Part shown: positions 23,300 to 30,984 of the stretch, in pieces
Position numbering within the stretch: position 1 is the first letter of the stretch
Layout: every line of letters starts with the position of its first letter
NCBI RefSeq assembly: GCF_900101395.1
Contig: NZ_FMZO01000003.1
Location: 438,436 to 502,435 of the forward strand
Direction: 5' to 3'
Origin: Niabella drilacis
GTDB taxonomy: Bacteria; Bacteroidota; Bacteroidia; Chitinophagales; Chitinophagaceae
Length of the DNA: 64,000 nt
Position numbers and translations under genes: made by a program
Notes under the pieces: generated by a model
Told to the model about the DNA's origin: nothing
Seen by the model: the letters and a program-made list of their open reading frames with translations, nothing else
Databases searched by the model: none

Positions 23300-23829
23300 G
23301 CGATCTTGTAAAAAATATCATCCGCTTTTCATTATTTGTATTTGTACAGGTATATGTATTTGATGTAATGCCGCACCTGCATGAGCTGATTACTCCCTAC
23401 CTGTACTTTTTATACCTTTTATGGCTGCCTTTCTCGATCAAACGGGGCTGGCTGCTGCTGCTGGGCTTCCTGTTGGGGATGACGGTTGATTATTTTACCA
23501 TGACGCCGGGCCTGCATGCCGCAGCCTGTGTACTGGTGGCTTTTTTACGGCCCCTGATCATTCACCTGCTTTCACCCAAAGACGCTGCCGGGTATACGTA
23601 CCAGGAGCCTTCGCCAAAAGCAATGGGATGGAGCGCCTATAGCCTGTATGCACTGCTCCTTTCCTTTGCACACAATTTTTACCTTCTTTTCCTGGAATGG
23701 TTATCGTTTGGTGCTTTGATAAATTTCCTGATGAAAGTACTGACCACCACAGCCATCAGCATGTTGCTGATCTTTATTACAGAGCTGCTGTTCTTCCGTA
23801 AGCAGCGGTATCGCACAAATACTGCGTAG
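23296..23829 (+). CDS. mreD: Rod shape-determining protein MreD
   Basis: A 177-residue integral membrane protein with about five hydrophobic segments (for example IIRFSLFVFVQVYVFDVM, LYFLYLLWLPFSI and VLTTTAISMLLIFITELLFF). MreD proteins vary widely; identification rests on size, topology, the YLYFLYLLWLP segment and location after mreC. The GTG start overlaps the mreC stop (GTGA). It is followed by 960 bp of repeat-filled DNA before mrdA. Confidence 0.9.
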   Translation: MSDLVKNIIRFSLFVFVQVYVFDVMPHLHELITPYLYFLYLLWLPFSIKRGWLLLLGFLLGMTVDYFTMTPGLHAAACVLVAFLRPLIIHLLSPKDAAGYTYQEPSPKAMGWSAYSLYALLLSFAHNFYLLFLEWLSFGALINFLMKVLTTTAISMLLIFITELLFFRKQRYRTNTA

Positions 23830-23876
23830 AGGTTTTCCGTGTGGTTTCAGTTCAGATCCGTGTTTTACCCCTCAAA

Positions 23877-24110
23877 GATCACCGGTGGGTTCCTGGTTTA
23901 ATATGGTTGAACATTGTTGAAGGTGGTTTAATATTGTTTAAAGGGCACTGAAAACTCCTATGTTCGTTTAAAGTTTCAGGTTCAGGGTTCAATGTTAGAT
24001 CGTTGTGCATGCCTAAATGTTCTATTGATGATGATTATGTATGTTCTTCCCGATGATCAAAACTAATAGCTGACCGCTGAAGACTGCCTGCCCGGGTCTC
24101 AGATTCCAAA
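23877..24110. repeat. Degenerate intergenic repeats downstream of mreD
   Basis: A 27-bp stretch at 23877-23903 recurs almost unchanged at 51046-51073 (GATCACCGGTGG, then CTGGTTTAATA). The 16-mer GTTTAAAGTTTCAGGT at 23966-23981 recurs exactly at 51468-51483. Phased heptamers (TCTCAGA, TTCCAAA) lie at 24097-24110. No coding potential is seen. Confidence 0.6.
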
Positions 24111-24126
24111 TCAATCCCGAAGCTTT

Positions 24127-24539
24127 GCATGCGCGTCAGGATAAAAAGCAGGCCTGTTGCCATAAAGTGTTATGTTAAGCATAAAAAGGCGCACTATAGT
24201 TGCGACAGAAACGCGGAAGCATAGAAAAGAACTCAGTGATTCTGTGTATTCAGTGGCGGCAAAACAGACTTAACATCACAGTAGTATGAATAAGCCTTTG
24301 GAGGCCGAAAAAGACCGGATCTTTTGATGGCAGGCGCAGCGCGCCGCAAATAATGGGAACAAGAACTCCCAGGGACCTGCCCGTAGCCGCAGCGCGGCGG
24401 GAATCTTTTCGGGGGAGGCTTATAGTACCGGTGCGCTGCACCGCTGTTCCATCTCGTGTACGTTGCTAATAAGAGTAACGCTGCGCTGCGGCTTTGGCCG
24501 TTAACCACTAAATTCCTAAAATTAACCTGACGCGCATGC
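24127..24539. repeat. Interspersed repeat bounded by 14-bp perfect inverted repeats
   Basis: GCATGCGCGTCAGG at 24127-24140 is the exact reverse complement of CCTGACGCGCATGC at 24526-24539. Similarity continues outward on both sides (AAGCTTCGGGATT.. against AACCTTCGGGACT..). The interior contains three small palindromes with an AGC/GCT loop (24333-24345, 24386-24398, 24429-24443) and no supported gene. The same end sequence occurs at 42011-42031 and, degenerate, at 19735 and 20021. Confidence 0.7.
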
Positions 24540-24568
24540 GAACCTTCGGGACTCAAATCAGAAATCTT

Positions 24569-24731
24569 AGAGCCTGTTTAAATTTTATTGATGGAATTTA
24601 TTATGAAGCTATTTTGGAGCGAAACAAGGAAAATTTTGCAGGCATAGTAGGCCACCATGGCGAAAAATTTAACGCAGTTGCAGCCCAAAACAGCCATAAT
24701 AAAGCCATTGAATGAATTTTAAACAGGCTCT
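24569..24731 (+). mobile_element. MITE-like element, copy 1 (163 bp)
   Basis: A 163-bp non-coding element with terminal inverted repeats AGAGCCTGTTTAAA / TTTAAACAGGCTCT. It differs from the copy at 47961-48123, which lies in the opposite orientation, by a single base that I can find (near 24656). It carries no open frame for a transposase, so it would have to be moved in trans. It sits between mreD and mrdA, 57 bp before the mrdA start. Confidence 0.85.
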
Positions 24732-24788
24732 AAACAGTTTTGCACTATTTTTGACCTTTCTTTATAAAAGTTTCCCTCAGGTTTTAAT

Positions 24789-26915
24789 ATGTCGGTGTTT
24801 AACAAGTCAAGAAGTTATATCATACGGATTATTTTTCTGTCCGTATTTATAGTTATTATTGCGCAGCTGGCCAACCTGCAGCTGGTGAGCAATAAGTACC
24901 TGGAGCTGGCCAAGAATAACGCGGTATTCCAGAAGATCGTTTACCCGGAGAGGGGGATCATATTTGACCGCAACGGCAAGGCGGTGCTGAACAATACGAT
25001 CATGTTTGACCTGATGGTGACCCCGGCGGAGGTGAAAAATTTTGATACGACCGCTTTTTGCAACCTGATGCAGATCGATACCACCGAATTCAGAACGCGT
25101 ATTGTTAATGCCATCATTAAAAATTCGCGGGTACGGCCTTCCATCTTTCACTCGCTGCTCACCCCCGAAATGCAGGCCCGCTTTGAGGAAAACAGCTGGC
25201 GTTTCCCGGGTTTTGTGTTGCAGCAGCGCCCCGTCCGCACCTACCCGTTTAATGTAGGGGCGCATATCCTGGGTTATATCAGTGAGGTGGATGGGAAAGA
25301 TATAGAGCGTTCGGGCAATTTTTACCGCATGGGCGATTATGTGGGCAAGAATGGTCTGGAATATTCTTATGAAAGAGTGCTGATGGGTCAGCGGGGTGTG
25401 CAATACATGATCAAGGATAATAAGAACCGGTTGGTAGGGCATTATGAGAACGGGGAGTTCGATACCACGGCGATAGCAGGCAGGGGATTGAAAACCCACC
25501 TGGATGTGGACTTGCAGGTGCTGGCCGAAAAGTTACTGGCCAATAAGGTAGGCTCCGTAGTGGCGCTGGACCCCAAAACCGGTGGTATCCTGGCCATGGC
25601 ATCGGGGCCGGTCTTTAATCCCAATGACCTCACCGGGCCGGAAAAAAACAGGAACTATGCCAAAATGGTATTGAATGTCCGGGCGCCTTTGCTGAACAGG
25701 GGCATTAAGGGCCGGTATCCCCCCGGCTCCACCTTTAAACCCCTGGGCGGACTGGTAGCGTTGGATGAGGGGGTCATCACCCCGGCTTATGGGTACCCCT
25801 GCGGCGGCGGGTATTATGCCTGCGGCAGAAGGGTGGGGTGCACGCATTCGGGTGGCGGACACGCCGCCAACCTGCGCCTGGCCATTGCCAACTCCTGTAA
25901 CTCGTATTTTGTGCAGGTATACCGGATGGCAGTGGATAACCCCAGGATTGGCAATATGCGCAAAGGATTTGAAGGCTGGGAAGACTACATGCATAAGTTT
26001 GGATTAGGGGTACGGCTGGGGGTAGACCTGCCCAGTGAGGACAAAGGCAATATCCCAACCATTGCTGCTTATGATAAGGAGTACCGGGGGGCCTGGACCT
26101 CCTGCACCAATCTAACGCTCGGTATTGGCCAGGATAAGATGCTGGCCACCCCGCTGCAGCTGGCAAATGCCATGTGTATCATTGCCAATAAGGGATCTTA
26201 TTATACGCCTCATTTTGTAGACAGCATCGACGGGGAAACCGCAGCAGATGCGCCCATCCTGGCAAAATACCGGCAGAAGCATGAGGTGCTGACGCATATT
26301 TCCGATACCGCCTATAATGCCATCATCAACGGGATGAATGATGTGGTAACACGGGGTACCGCGCGGGTGGCCATGATCCCCGGTATTGATGTATGTGCCA
26401 AAACCGGAACGGCCGAGAACTATACGATCCTGGACCGCAGGCGCATCAAATTAAAGGATAACTCCATGTTTGTTTGTTTTGCACCCAAGGACAATCCAAA
26501 AATAGCGATAGCTGTGGCGGTGGAGAACGCCGGCTACGGTGCTACCTGGGCGGGTCCTATCGCAAGGATCCTGATGGAAAAATTCCTGCTGGACAGCTTA
26601 ACCAATAAAAGCAAAGCCGACCTGGAGCGCATCTCCAATACCAACCTGATGCCATCCTATTATGACCGGCTGCAGTATGTAACCGACTCTGCACGGGCCG
26701 AGGAAATGGCAAGGATCCGCAAGGACAGTACCGGTTTACGCCGTTACCTGAAGGGGGGGATTAAAACGGCGCCCGGGAAGGATACTGCGCAGGCCGGTAA
26801 TAACCGCAAGCCGGCGCCGGCACCGGCTCCCAAAAAGCCGTCGGCACTGATCGTTTTTATGACGGAAGACCGTAAATATACCCGACCTGTTACCGTTTTC
26901 GAAGAATTAATATGA
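24789..26915 (+). CDS. mrdA: Penicillin-binding protein 2, elongation transpeptidase
   Basis: A 708-residue class B PBP that cross-links peptidoglycan in the cell wall elongation complex with RodA. It has an N-terminal membrane segment (IIRIIFLSVFIVIIAQLANLQL), a dimerisation domain with VYPERGIIFDRNGKAVLNN, and the transpeptidase domain. The three active-site motifs are S314-T-F-K317 (PPGSTFKPLGG), S369-C-N371 and K538-T-G540. The C-terminus is an Ala/Pro/Lys-rich linker (NRKPAPAPAPKKPSAL) followed by a short tail, which is longer than in E. coli PBP2 (633). Its last codons overlap rodA by 4 bases (ATGA). Because of the repeats and MITE upstream, it may be driven by its own promoter in the 57 bp before the start. 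Confidence 0.96.
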   Translation: MSVFNKSRSYIIRIIFLSVFIVIIAQLANLQLVSNKYLELAKNNAVFQKIVYPERGIIFDRNGKAVLNNTIMFDLMVTPAEVKNFDTTAFCNLMQIDTTEFRTRIVNAIIKNSRVRPSIFHSLLTPEMQARFEENSWRFPGFVLQQRPVRTYPFNVGAHILGYISEVDGKDIERSGNFYRMGDYVGKNGLEYSYERVLMGQRGVQYMIKDNKNRLVGHYENGEFDTTAIAGRGLKTHLDVDLQVLAEKLLANKVGSVVALDPKTGGILAMASGPVFNPNDLTGPEKNRNYAKMVLNVRAPLLNRGIKGRYPPGSTFKPLGGLVALDEGVITPAYGYPCGGGYYACGRRVGCTHSGGGHAANLRLAIANSCNSYFVQVYRMAVDNPRIGNMRKGFEGWEDYMHKFGLGVRLGVDLPSEDKGNIPTIAAYDKEYRGAWTSCTNLTLGIGQDKMLATPLQLANAMCIIANKGSYYTPHFVDSIDGETAADAPILAKYRQKHEVLTHISDTAYNAIINGMNDVVTRGTARVAMIPGIDVCAKTGTAENYTILDRRRIKLKDNSMFVCFAPKDNPKIAIAVAVENAGYGATWAGPIARILMEKFLLDSLTNKSKADLERISNTNLMPSYYDRLQYVTDSARAEEMARIRKDSTGLRRYLKGGIKTAPGKDTAQAGNNRKPAPAPAPKKPSALIVFMTEDRKYTRPVTVFEELI

Positions 26916-28255
26916 GCCAGAAAAAAGCTGAAATATCCAAAGGTGTAGATTATATCCTTATTATTGTATACCTGGTACTGGTAGCCACCGGGCTGATGGC
27001 CATTTTTGGGGTTACTTATACGGAAGGAGATCCGGTGGTACAAAGCTTTATCGGCTATAAAACTGATTACAGCCGGCAATTCTTTTATGCCTGTATATCC
27101 CTTGTGCTGGGGCTTTTCATCCTTTTGACAGATAGTAAATTCTTTCCTGCAACGGCCAATTTATGGTACGCAGGGGGTATCCTGCTGCTGCTGCTGGTAT
27201 TCCCCTTCCACTCTTCTGTAAAGGGAACGGAATCGATCATCAGATTTGGAGGCTTCCAGTTTCAGCCTGCTGAATTTTGTAAGGTTACCGTAGCCCTGGC
27301 CCTGGCCAAGTACCTGTCGGACCCGGAGCTGGATTTTTCTAAAACCCGTTCACAACTGATTGCTACGGCTATTGTAATGGCGCCGGCGATACTCACCATC
27401 TTCCAGAAGGAAACAGGACTGGCGCTGGTCTTTTGTTCCTTCTTTTTTGTAATGTACCGCGAGGGGCTTCCGGCCATCATCCTGGTCATTGGCTTTGCCA
27501 TTGCTGCCCTTGTGGTAGCAACCCTGCTGATGGACAAAAACCTGCTGGCTGTGATCCTTACGGTTATAGCTGCACTGGTCGTATTATTCAGCCTCCGCCA
27601 GATCAGGAGAGACAAGGCCGTGCTGGTTAAGATCATTCTTATTTGGGTATTATGCGTGGGGATCCAGCGGTTTGGAGTGCCTTTTCTTTTTGAGCATGTA
27701 CTGGGCAAACACCAGGTAGAGCGTATTTACAGCACCATCGGAAAAGAAATTCCCCAGGAGTACCTGAAAGGCAATATGGGGGAAATTGATGCCAAAACAG
27801 GCAAGCAAAGTAATACGGCGGATTATAACGTAAAGCAATCAAAAATTGCAGTGGGAAGCGGTGGTCTGTATGGAAAGGGATTGCTCAGCGGTACGCAAAC
27901 ACGTTATGGTTTTGTGCCGGAGCAGCGGACCGATTTTATTTTTGATACCATCGGGGAGGGGTTCGGGTTTGTGGGAAGTATAACATTGCTGGGATTGTAT
28001 ATCCTGCTTTTATTCCGGATCATCCGGATCGCGGAGCGCCAGCGGAGCACGTTTAGCCGGTGCTATGCTTATGGAGTGGCATCCGTATTCTTTTTTCATA
28101 TAGCGGTAAATGTGGCTATGACCATCGGGCTGGCCCCGGTTATCGGCATTCCCCTGCCCCTGATCAGCTACGGAGGCACGTCCCTGCTTACCTTTACGAT
28201 ATTGCTTTTTATCCTTATCCGGCTGGATGCCGACCGGCAGATGGTGCTGCGGTAG
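26912..28255 (+). CDS. mrdB: Peptidoglycan glycosyltransferase RodA
   Basis: A 447-residue SEDS-family membrane enzyme that polymerises lipid II into glycan strands for side-wall growth, working with PBP2. Features include the membrane segments of the family, SVKGTESIIRFGGFQFQPAEFCKVTVALALAKYL near residue 95, a large extracytoplasmic loop, FVPEQRTDFIFDTIGEGFGFVGS, and the terminal GIPLPLISYGGTSLLT motif. It is longer than E. coli RodA (370), with extra hydrophobic sequence around residues 170-245, as in other Bacteroidota RodA. Translation is coupled to mrdA. Confidence 0.95.
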   Translation: MSQKKAEISKGVDYILIIVYLVLVATGLMAIFGVTYTEGDPVVQSFIGYKTDYSRQFFYACISLVLGLFILLTDSKFFPATANLWYAGGILLLLLVFPFHSSVKGTESIIRFGGFQFQPAEFCKVTVALALAKYLSDPELDFSKTRSQLIATAIVMAPAILTIFQKETGLALVFCSFFFVMYREGLPAIILVIGFAIAALVVATLLMDKNLLAVILTVIAALVVLFSLRQIRRDKAVLVKIILIWVLCVGIQRFGVPFLFEHVLGKHQVERIYSTIGKEIPQEYLKGNMGEIDAKTGKQSNTADYNVKQSKIAVGSGGLYGKGLLSGTQTRYGFVPEQRTDFIFDTIGEGFGFVGSITLLGLYILLLFRIIRIAERQRSTFSRCYAYGVASVFFFHIAVNVAMTIGLAPVIGIPLPLISYGGTSLLTFTILLFILIRLDADRQMVLR

Positions 28256-28533
28256 CATTGGTTTCTGTTTGGAGGTCTTGTGTTTGACGCAAGGCCCGTT
28301 TTCATGCTCCTTGAACCTTCACTATTGCCTGTTGGCGCAGCTCAGATCCGGTTCCGGACCTGGCGTTTATTCCCGGATTGTCAAATTCTCAAATTATTCC
28401 GGTCGTGCAGCCCCGAACTAAAAAACCTGTATCCCGAAAAAAAAATATTTCTCTGTAACTTTTCGTTTTCTGATCCGTATTACTTATAAACCGGTTCAAA
28501 AAGACAAATAACTACAACCCTGCTACAGGATCT

Positions 28534-29019
28534 ATGACGGATAAGGAATATAACGAATGTGTGAAGATGTATGCTGATAATGTGTACCGGTTTATTTTGA
28601 AAAACCTGAAACATACGGCAAATGCGGAAGATGTGGTACAGTCTTCGTTCCAGGCATTATGGGAACAGCGTACAGAAGTGGATTATGACCGCTCCCGGTC
28701 GCTGCTGTTTACTATTGCCTACCGAAAAATGATCGATCACATCCGTAAGTATAAAAGAATGGTTTATGAAGAATCGATGGGGAATTATGACCGGGGTACG
28801 GAACAGGGCAACCGCAATCTGAAAGAAGTATTGAACCGGGCCCTGGAGCGGCTGGATGACACGAAGCGCTCCCTGGTGTTATTAAAGGATTATGAAGGAT
28901 ATAGTTACGAGGAGATCGGTGGAATAACGGGCTTGTCTGCCAGCCAGGTAAAAGTGTACCTTCACCGGGCACGGCTGCAGCTAAAAGATTATTTGGTTAA
29001 AATTGAAAACGTATTATAA
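28534..29019 (+). CDS. ECF RNA polymerase sigma factor
   Basis: A 161-residue sigma factor with region 2 at about 8-75 (MYADNVYRFILKNLKHTANAEDVVQSSFQALWEQ, then SLLFTIAYRKMIDHIRKYKR) and region 4 at about 100-155 (RLDDTKRSLVLLKDYEGYSYEEIGGITGLSASQVKVYLHRARLQLK). It lacks regions 1 and 3. It begins a tight series with an anti-sigma-like membrane protein two bases downstream and two barrel proteins, so it is likely autoregulated and responds to the envelope. It is not similar enough to the sigma factors at 18825 and 56942 to suggest recent duplication. Confidence 0.93.
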   Translation: MTDKEYNECVKMYADNVYRFILKNLKHTANAEDVVQSSFQALWEQRTEVDYDRSRSLLFTIAYRKMIDHIRKYKRMVYEESMGNYDRGTEQGNRNLKEVLNRALERLDDTKRSLVLLKDYEGYSYEEIGGITGLSASQVKVYLHRARLQLKDYLVKIENVL

Positions 29020-29021
29020 CC

Positions 29022-30035
29022 ATGCAGGGAAGAATAGATCCGACCAATTTTGAAGCATATTTTCTATTATATGTTGATAATGAACTGAGCAGTGCAGAGC
29101 GGGTTGCGGTAGAGCAGTTTCTTCAGCAGCACCCGGATATGATGCCCCTGCTGGAAGCATTGATCTGCACCCGGCAGGCTGCTGATCCAATGATTGTTTT
29201 TCCGGACCGGTCAAAATTGCTCTTTGGCACGGAGCAGGTTACAGAGGAAGAACTGTTGTCTTATATTGATCAGGAAGCGGTTTCAGCAGCCGTGCTGGAA
29301 AAACTGAAAGACCCGTCCCCGGAGCTGGCAAAACGTCTGCAGGCGTTCGAAAACACCCGCTCCGAACCGGATATGCAGATCGTGTTCCCGGACAAGACCC
29401 GCCTGTACAGGACCCGCAGGCTGACCGCATTCAGAAAATGGGGAATGGTTGCTGCCGCAGCGGTGGTTGTAATAGCGATGGGCGCCGGGGTTTGGATGAC
29501 GGGGCGGCAAAAAAGACCGGGTCTGGCAGGCGCTGAGCCCGCCACGGATACTGCTTCTCAACCGGTGATAGCCCGCGTTATTCCCGAAGCGCCCCCGCCC
29601 GATACTGTACCGCCAGCCGGTGATACGGGAAAGAACGCGGTTGCCGCAGATGCAGCAACTGATCACAGCACCGCTCAGAGAACAGCGAAGTCGGAAACCA
29701 CCCCGGCTCCCTTGCTGCAGCCACCATCAGCAATTGCCAAATCACCAGCAACTGTTTCCGGCCAGTCCACAACGGTTCCGCGCAAAACCGATGTGCCGCT
29801 GCAACCGGAAACCCGGCCAGCCATTGCAAAACAGGACCCCACCCCACCGGCTGTAGCGGAGCCGGATCCGCTGACACAGCAGGCCATAGCCGCAGCCAGT
29901 GATGAAAAGCAACCCAAAACGAAAAAATCCTTATTTAAAAAATTAACCCAGCGCATTGAAGAGCGGATAACGGAAACGCTCACCGATAACGAAGACCAGG
30001 TAACTATTGCCGGTTTTGCGGTTAATGTAAAATAG
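29022..30035 (+). CDS. Membrane protein, probable anti-sigma factor with duplicated N-terminal module
   Basis: A 337-residue protein. Its cytoplasmic part (1-135) begins FEAYFLLYVDNELSSAERVAVEQFLQQHP, as in anti-sigma factors of Bacteroidota. It appears duplicated: AADPMIVFPDRSKLLFG (about 54-70) and EPDMQIVFPDKTRLYR (about 117-132) share an IVFPDxxxL motif, and each follows a D-x-E-containing helix pair. One membrane segment follows (about 138-160, WGMVAAAAVVVIAMGAGVWM). The remaining ~175 residues are Pro/Ala/Thr-rich and probably extended through the periplasm, ending in a basic helix and FAVNVK. It starts 2 bp after the sigma gene. Confidence 0.75.
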   Translation: MQGRIDPTNFEAYFLLYVDNELSSAERVAVEQFLQQHPDMMPLLEALICTRQAADPMIVFPDRSKLLFGTEQVTEEELLSYIDQEAVSAAVLEKLKDPSPELAKRLQAFENTRSEPDMQIVFPDKTRLYRTRRLTAFRKWGMVAAAAVVVIAMGAGVWMTGRQKRPGLAGAEPATDTASQPVIARVIPEAPPPDTVPPAGDTGKNAVAADAATDHSTAQRTAKSETTPAPLLQPPSAIAKSPATVSGQSTTVPRKTDVPLQPETRPAIAKQDPTPPAVAEPDPLTQQAIAAASDEKQPKTKKSLFKKLTQRIEERITETLTDNEDQVTIAGFAVNVK

Positions 30036-30040
30036 AAACA

Positions 30041-30922
30041 ATGAAAACGATAAGAATAATTGTATGTATTACAATTTTGATGGCCCCTTTTTGCCTGTGG
30101 GCGCAGCGTAACGCGAAAATTGATACAACCGAAATAACGGTGAAAGTGATCTCCAAGAGCAGCAAGGATTCTGTGATCATCAGCGGCAACGGCCAGCCCT
30201 GGGTAAAAGCTACGCGGGTAAAGAACGTGAGCACCAGCTGGTTCGGCATCGACCTGGGCTTTGTGAATTTTGTAGATAATACCGTTTATACGGATGCCGC
30301 CACACAGGCCTTTGCCCCGGGAAGCAACGAATCCTGGCTGGATCTGAGAAGCGGTAAGTCGGTAAACGTAAATATATGGCTGCTTTCGCAAAAGATCAAC
30401 CTGGTAAAACATGTGGTTCATTTCAAATACTCCCTGGGACTGGAACTGAATAATTACCGGTTTAAAAACCCGGTGCGGTTCGATCCAAAACCGGGTACGG
30501 AAGCCGCCATCCCCTCCGTGGTGTATATGGATGCGGAACCGGGCCGTAGTTACCGGAAAAACAAACTGGCGGCTGATTATCTTACCCTGCCGGTTATGCT
30601 GAATTTTACCATCCCCACAAAGAACCGGAAGGTAGTGGAAGTGAACCGTAAAAATGTACGGGTAAAAGCCAGCAAGGAATTTGGTTTCAGTGCAGGCATC
30701 AGCGCGGGCTATTTATATGCAGCACGGAATAAATACATTAATTCTGATGAAGGAAAACATAAATTGAAAGACGATTTTGGTTTAAATCCCTGGAAAATTG
30801 CCTACGTGGGGGAAGTGAACCTGGGTTATCTTGGAGTGTACGGTTCGTTTGCCACCAAAAGTATGTTTAAGCAGGGGCTGGATCTTACACCCTATATTAT
30901 CGGTGTGCGCCTAGGTTTATAG
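30041..30922 (+). CDS. Outer-membrane barrel protein, tandem paralogue 1
   Basis: A 293-residue secreted protein with a signal peptide (MKTIRIIVCITILMAPFCLWAQ). The mature part has alternating strands typical of an outer-membrane barrel (WFGIDLGFVNFVDNTVY, YSLGLELNNYRFKNPVRFD, AGISAGYLYAARNKY, LGVYGSFATKSMF) and ends with GVRLGL. It starts 5 bp after the anti-sigma candidate, so it belongs to the sigma operon. The next gene encodes a clear paralogue: both share LGLELNNYRFKNPVR, GRSYRKNKLAADY and LYA.RNK. An insertion near residue 190 (TKNRKVVEVNRKNVRVK) is present only here. The function is unknown. Confidence 0.8.
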   Translation: MKTIRIIVCITILMAPFCLWAQRNAKIDTTEITVKVISKSSKDSVIISGNGQPWVKATRVKNVSTSWFGIDLGFVNFVDNTVYTDAATQAFAPGSNESWLDLRSGKSVNVNIWLLSQKINLVKHVVHFKYSLGLELNNYRFKNPVRFDPKPGTEAAIPSVVYMDAEPGRSYRKNKLAADYLTLPVMLNFTIPTKNRKVVEVNRKNVRVKASKEFGFSAGISAGYLYAARNKYINSDEGKHKLKDDFGLNPWKIAYVGEVNLGYLGVYGSFATKSMFKQGLDLTPYIIGVRLGL

Positions 30923-30984
30923 TTTTGTAAACAAGTTCTTTCCTATCTTTAACCGTTATAATCAACCAGCAAACGTACAGAACA

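Noticed and set aside
24233..24556. A 107-codon minus-strand open frame between mreD and mrdA
   Set aside because: It covers the palindrome-rich interspersed repeat and reads as low-complexity Arg/Pro/Ser sequence; no sign of a gene.
29675..30421. A 248-codon minus-strand open frame opposite the anti-sigma and barrel genes
   Set aside because: It is a shadow of two well-supported genes on the other strand.
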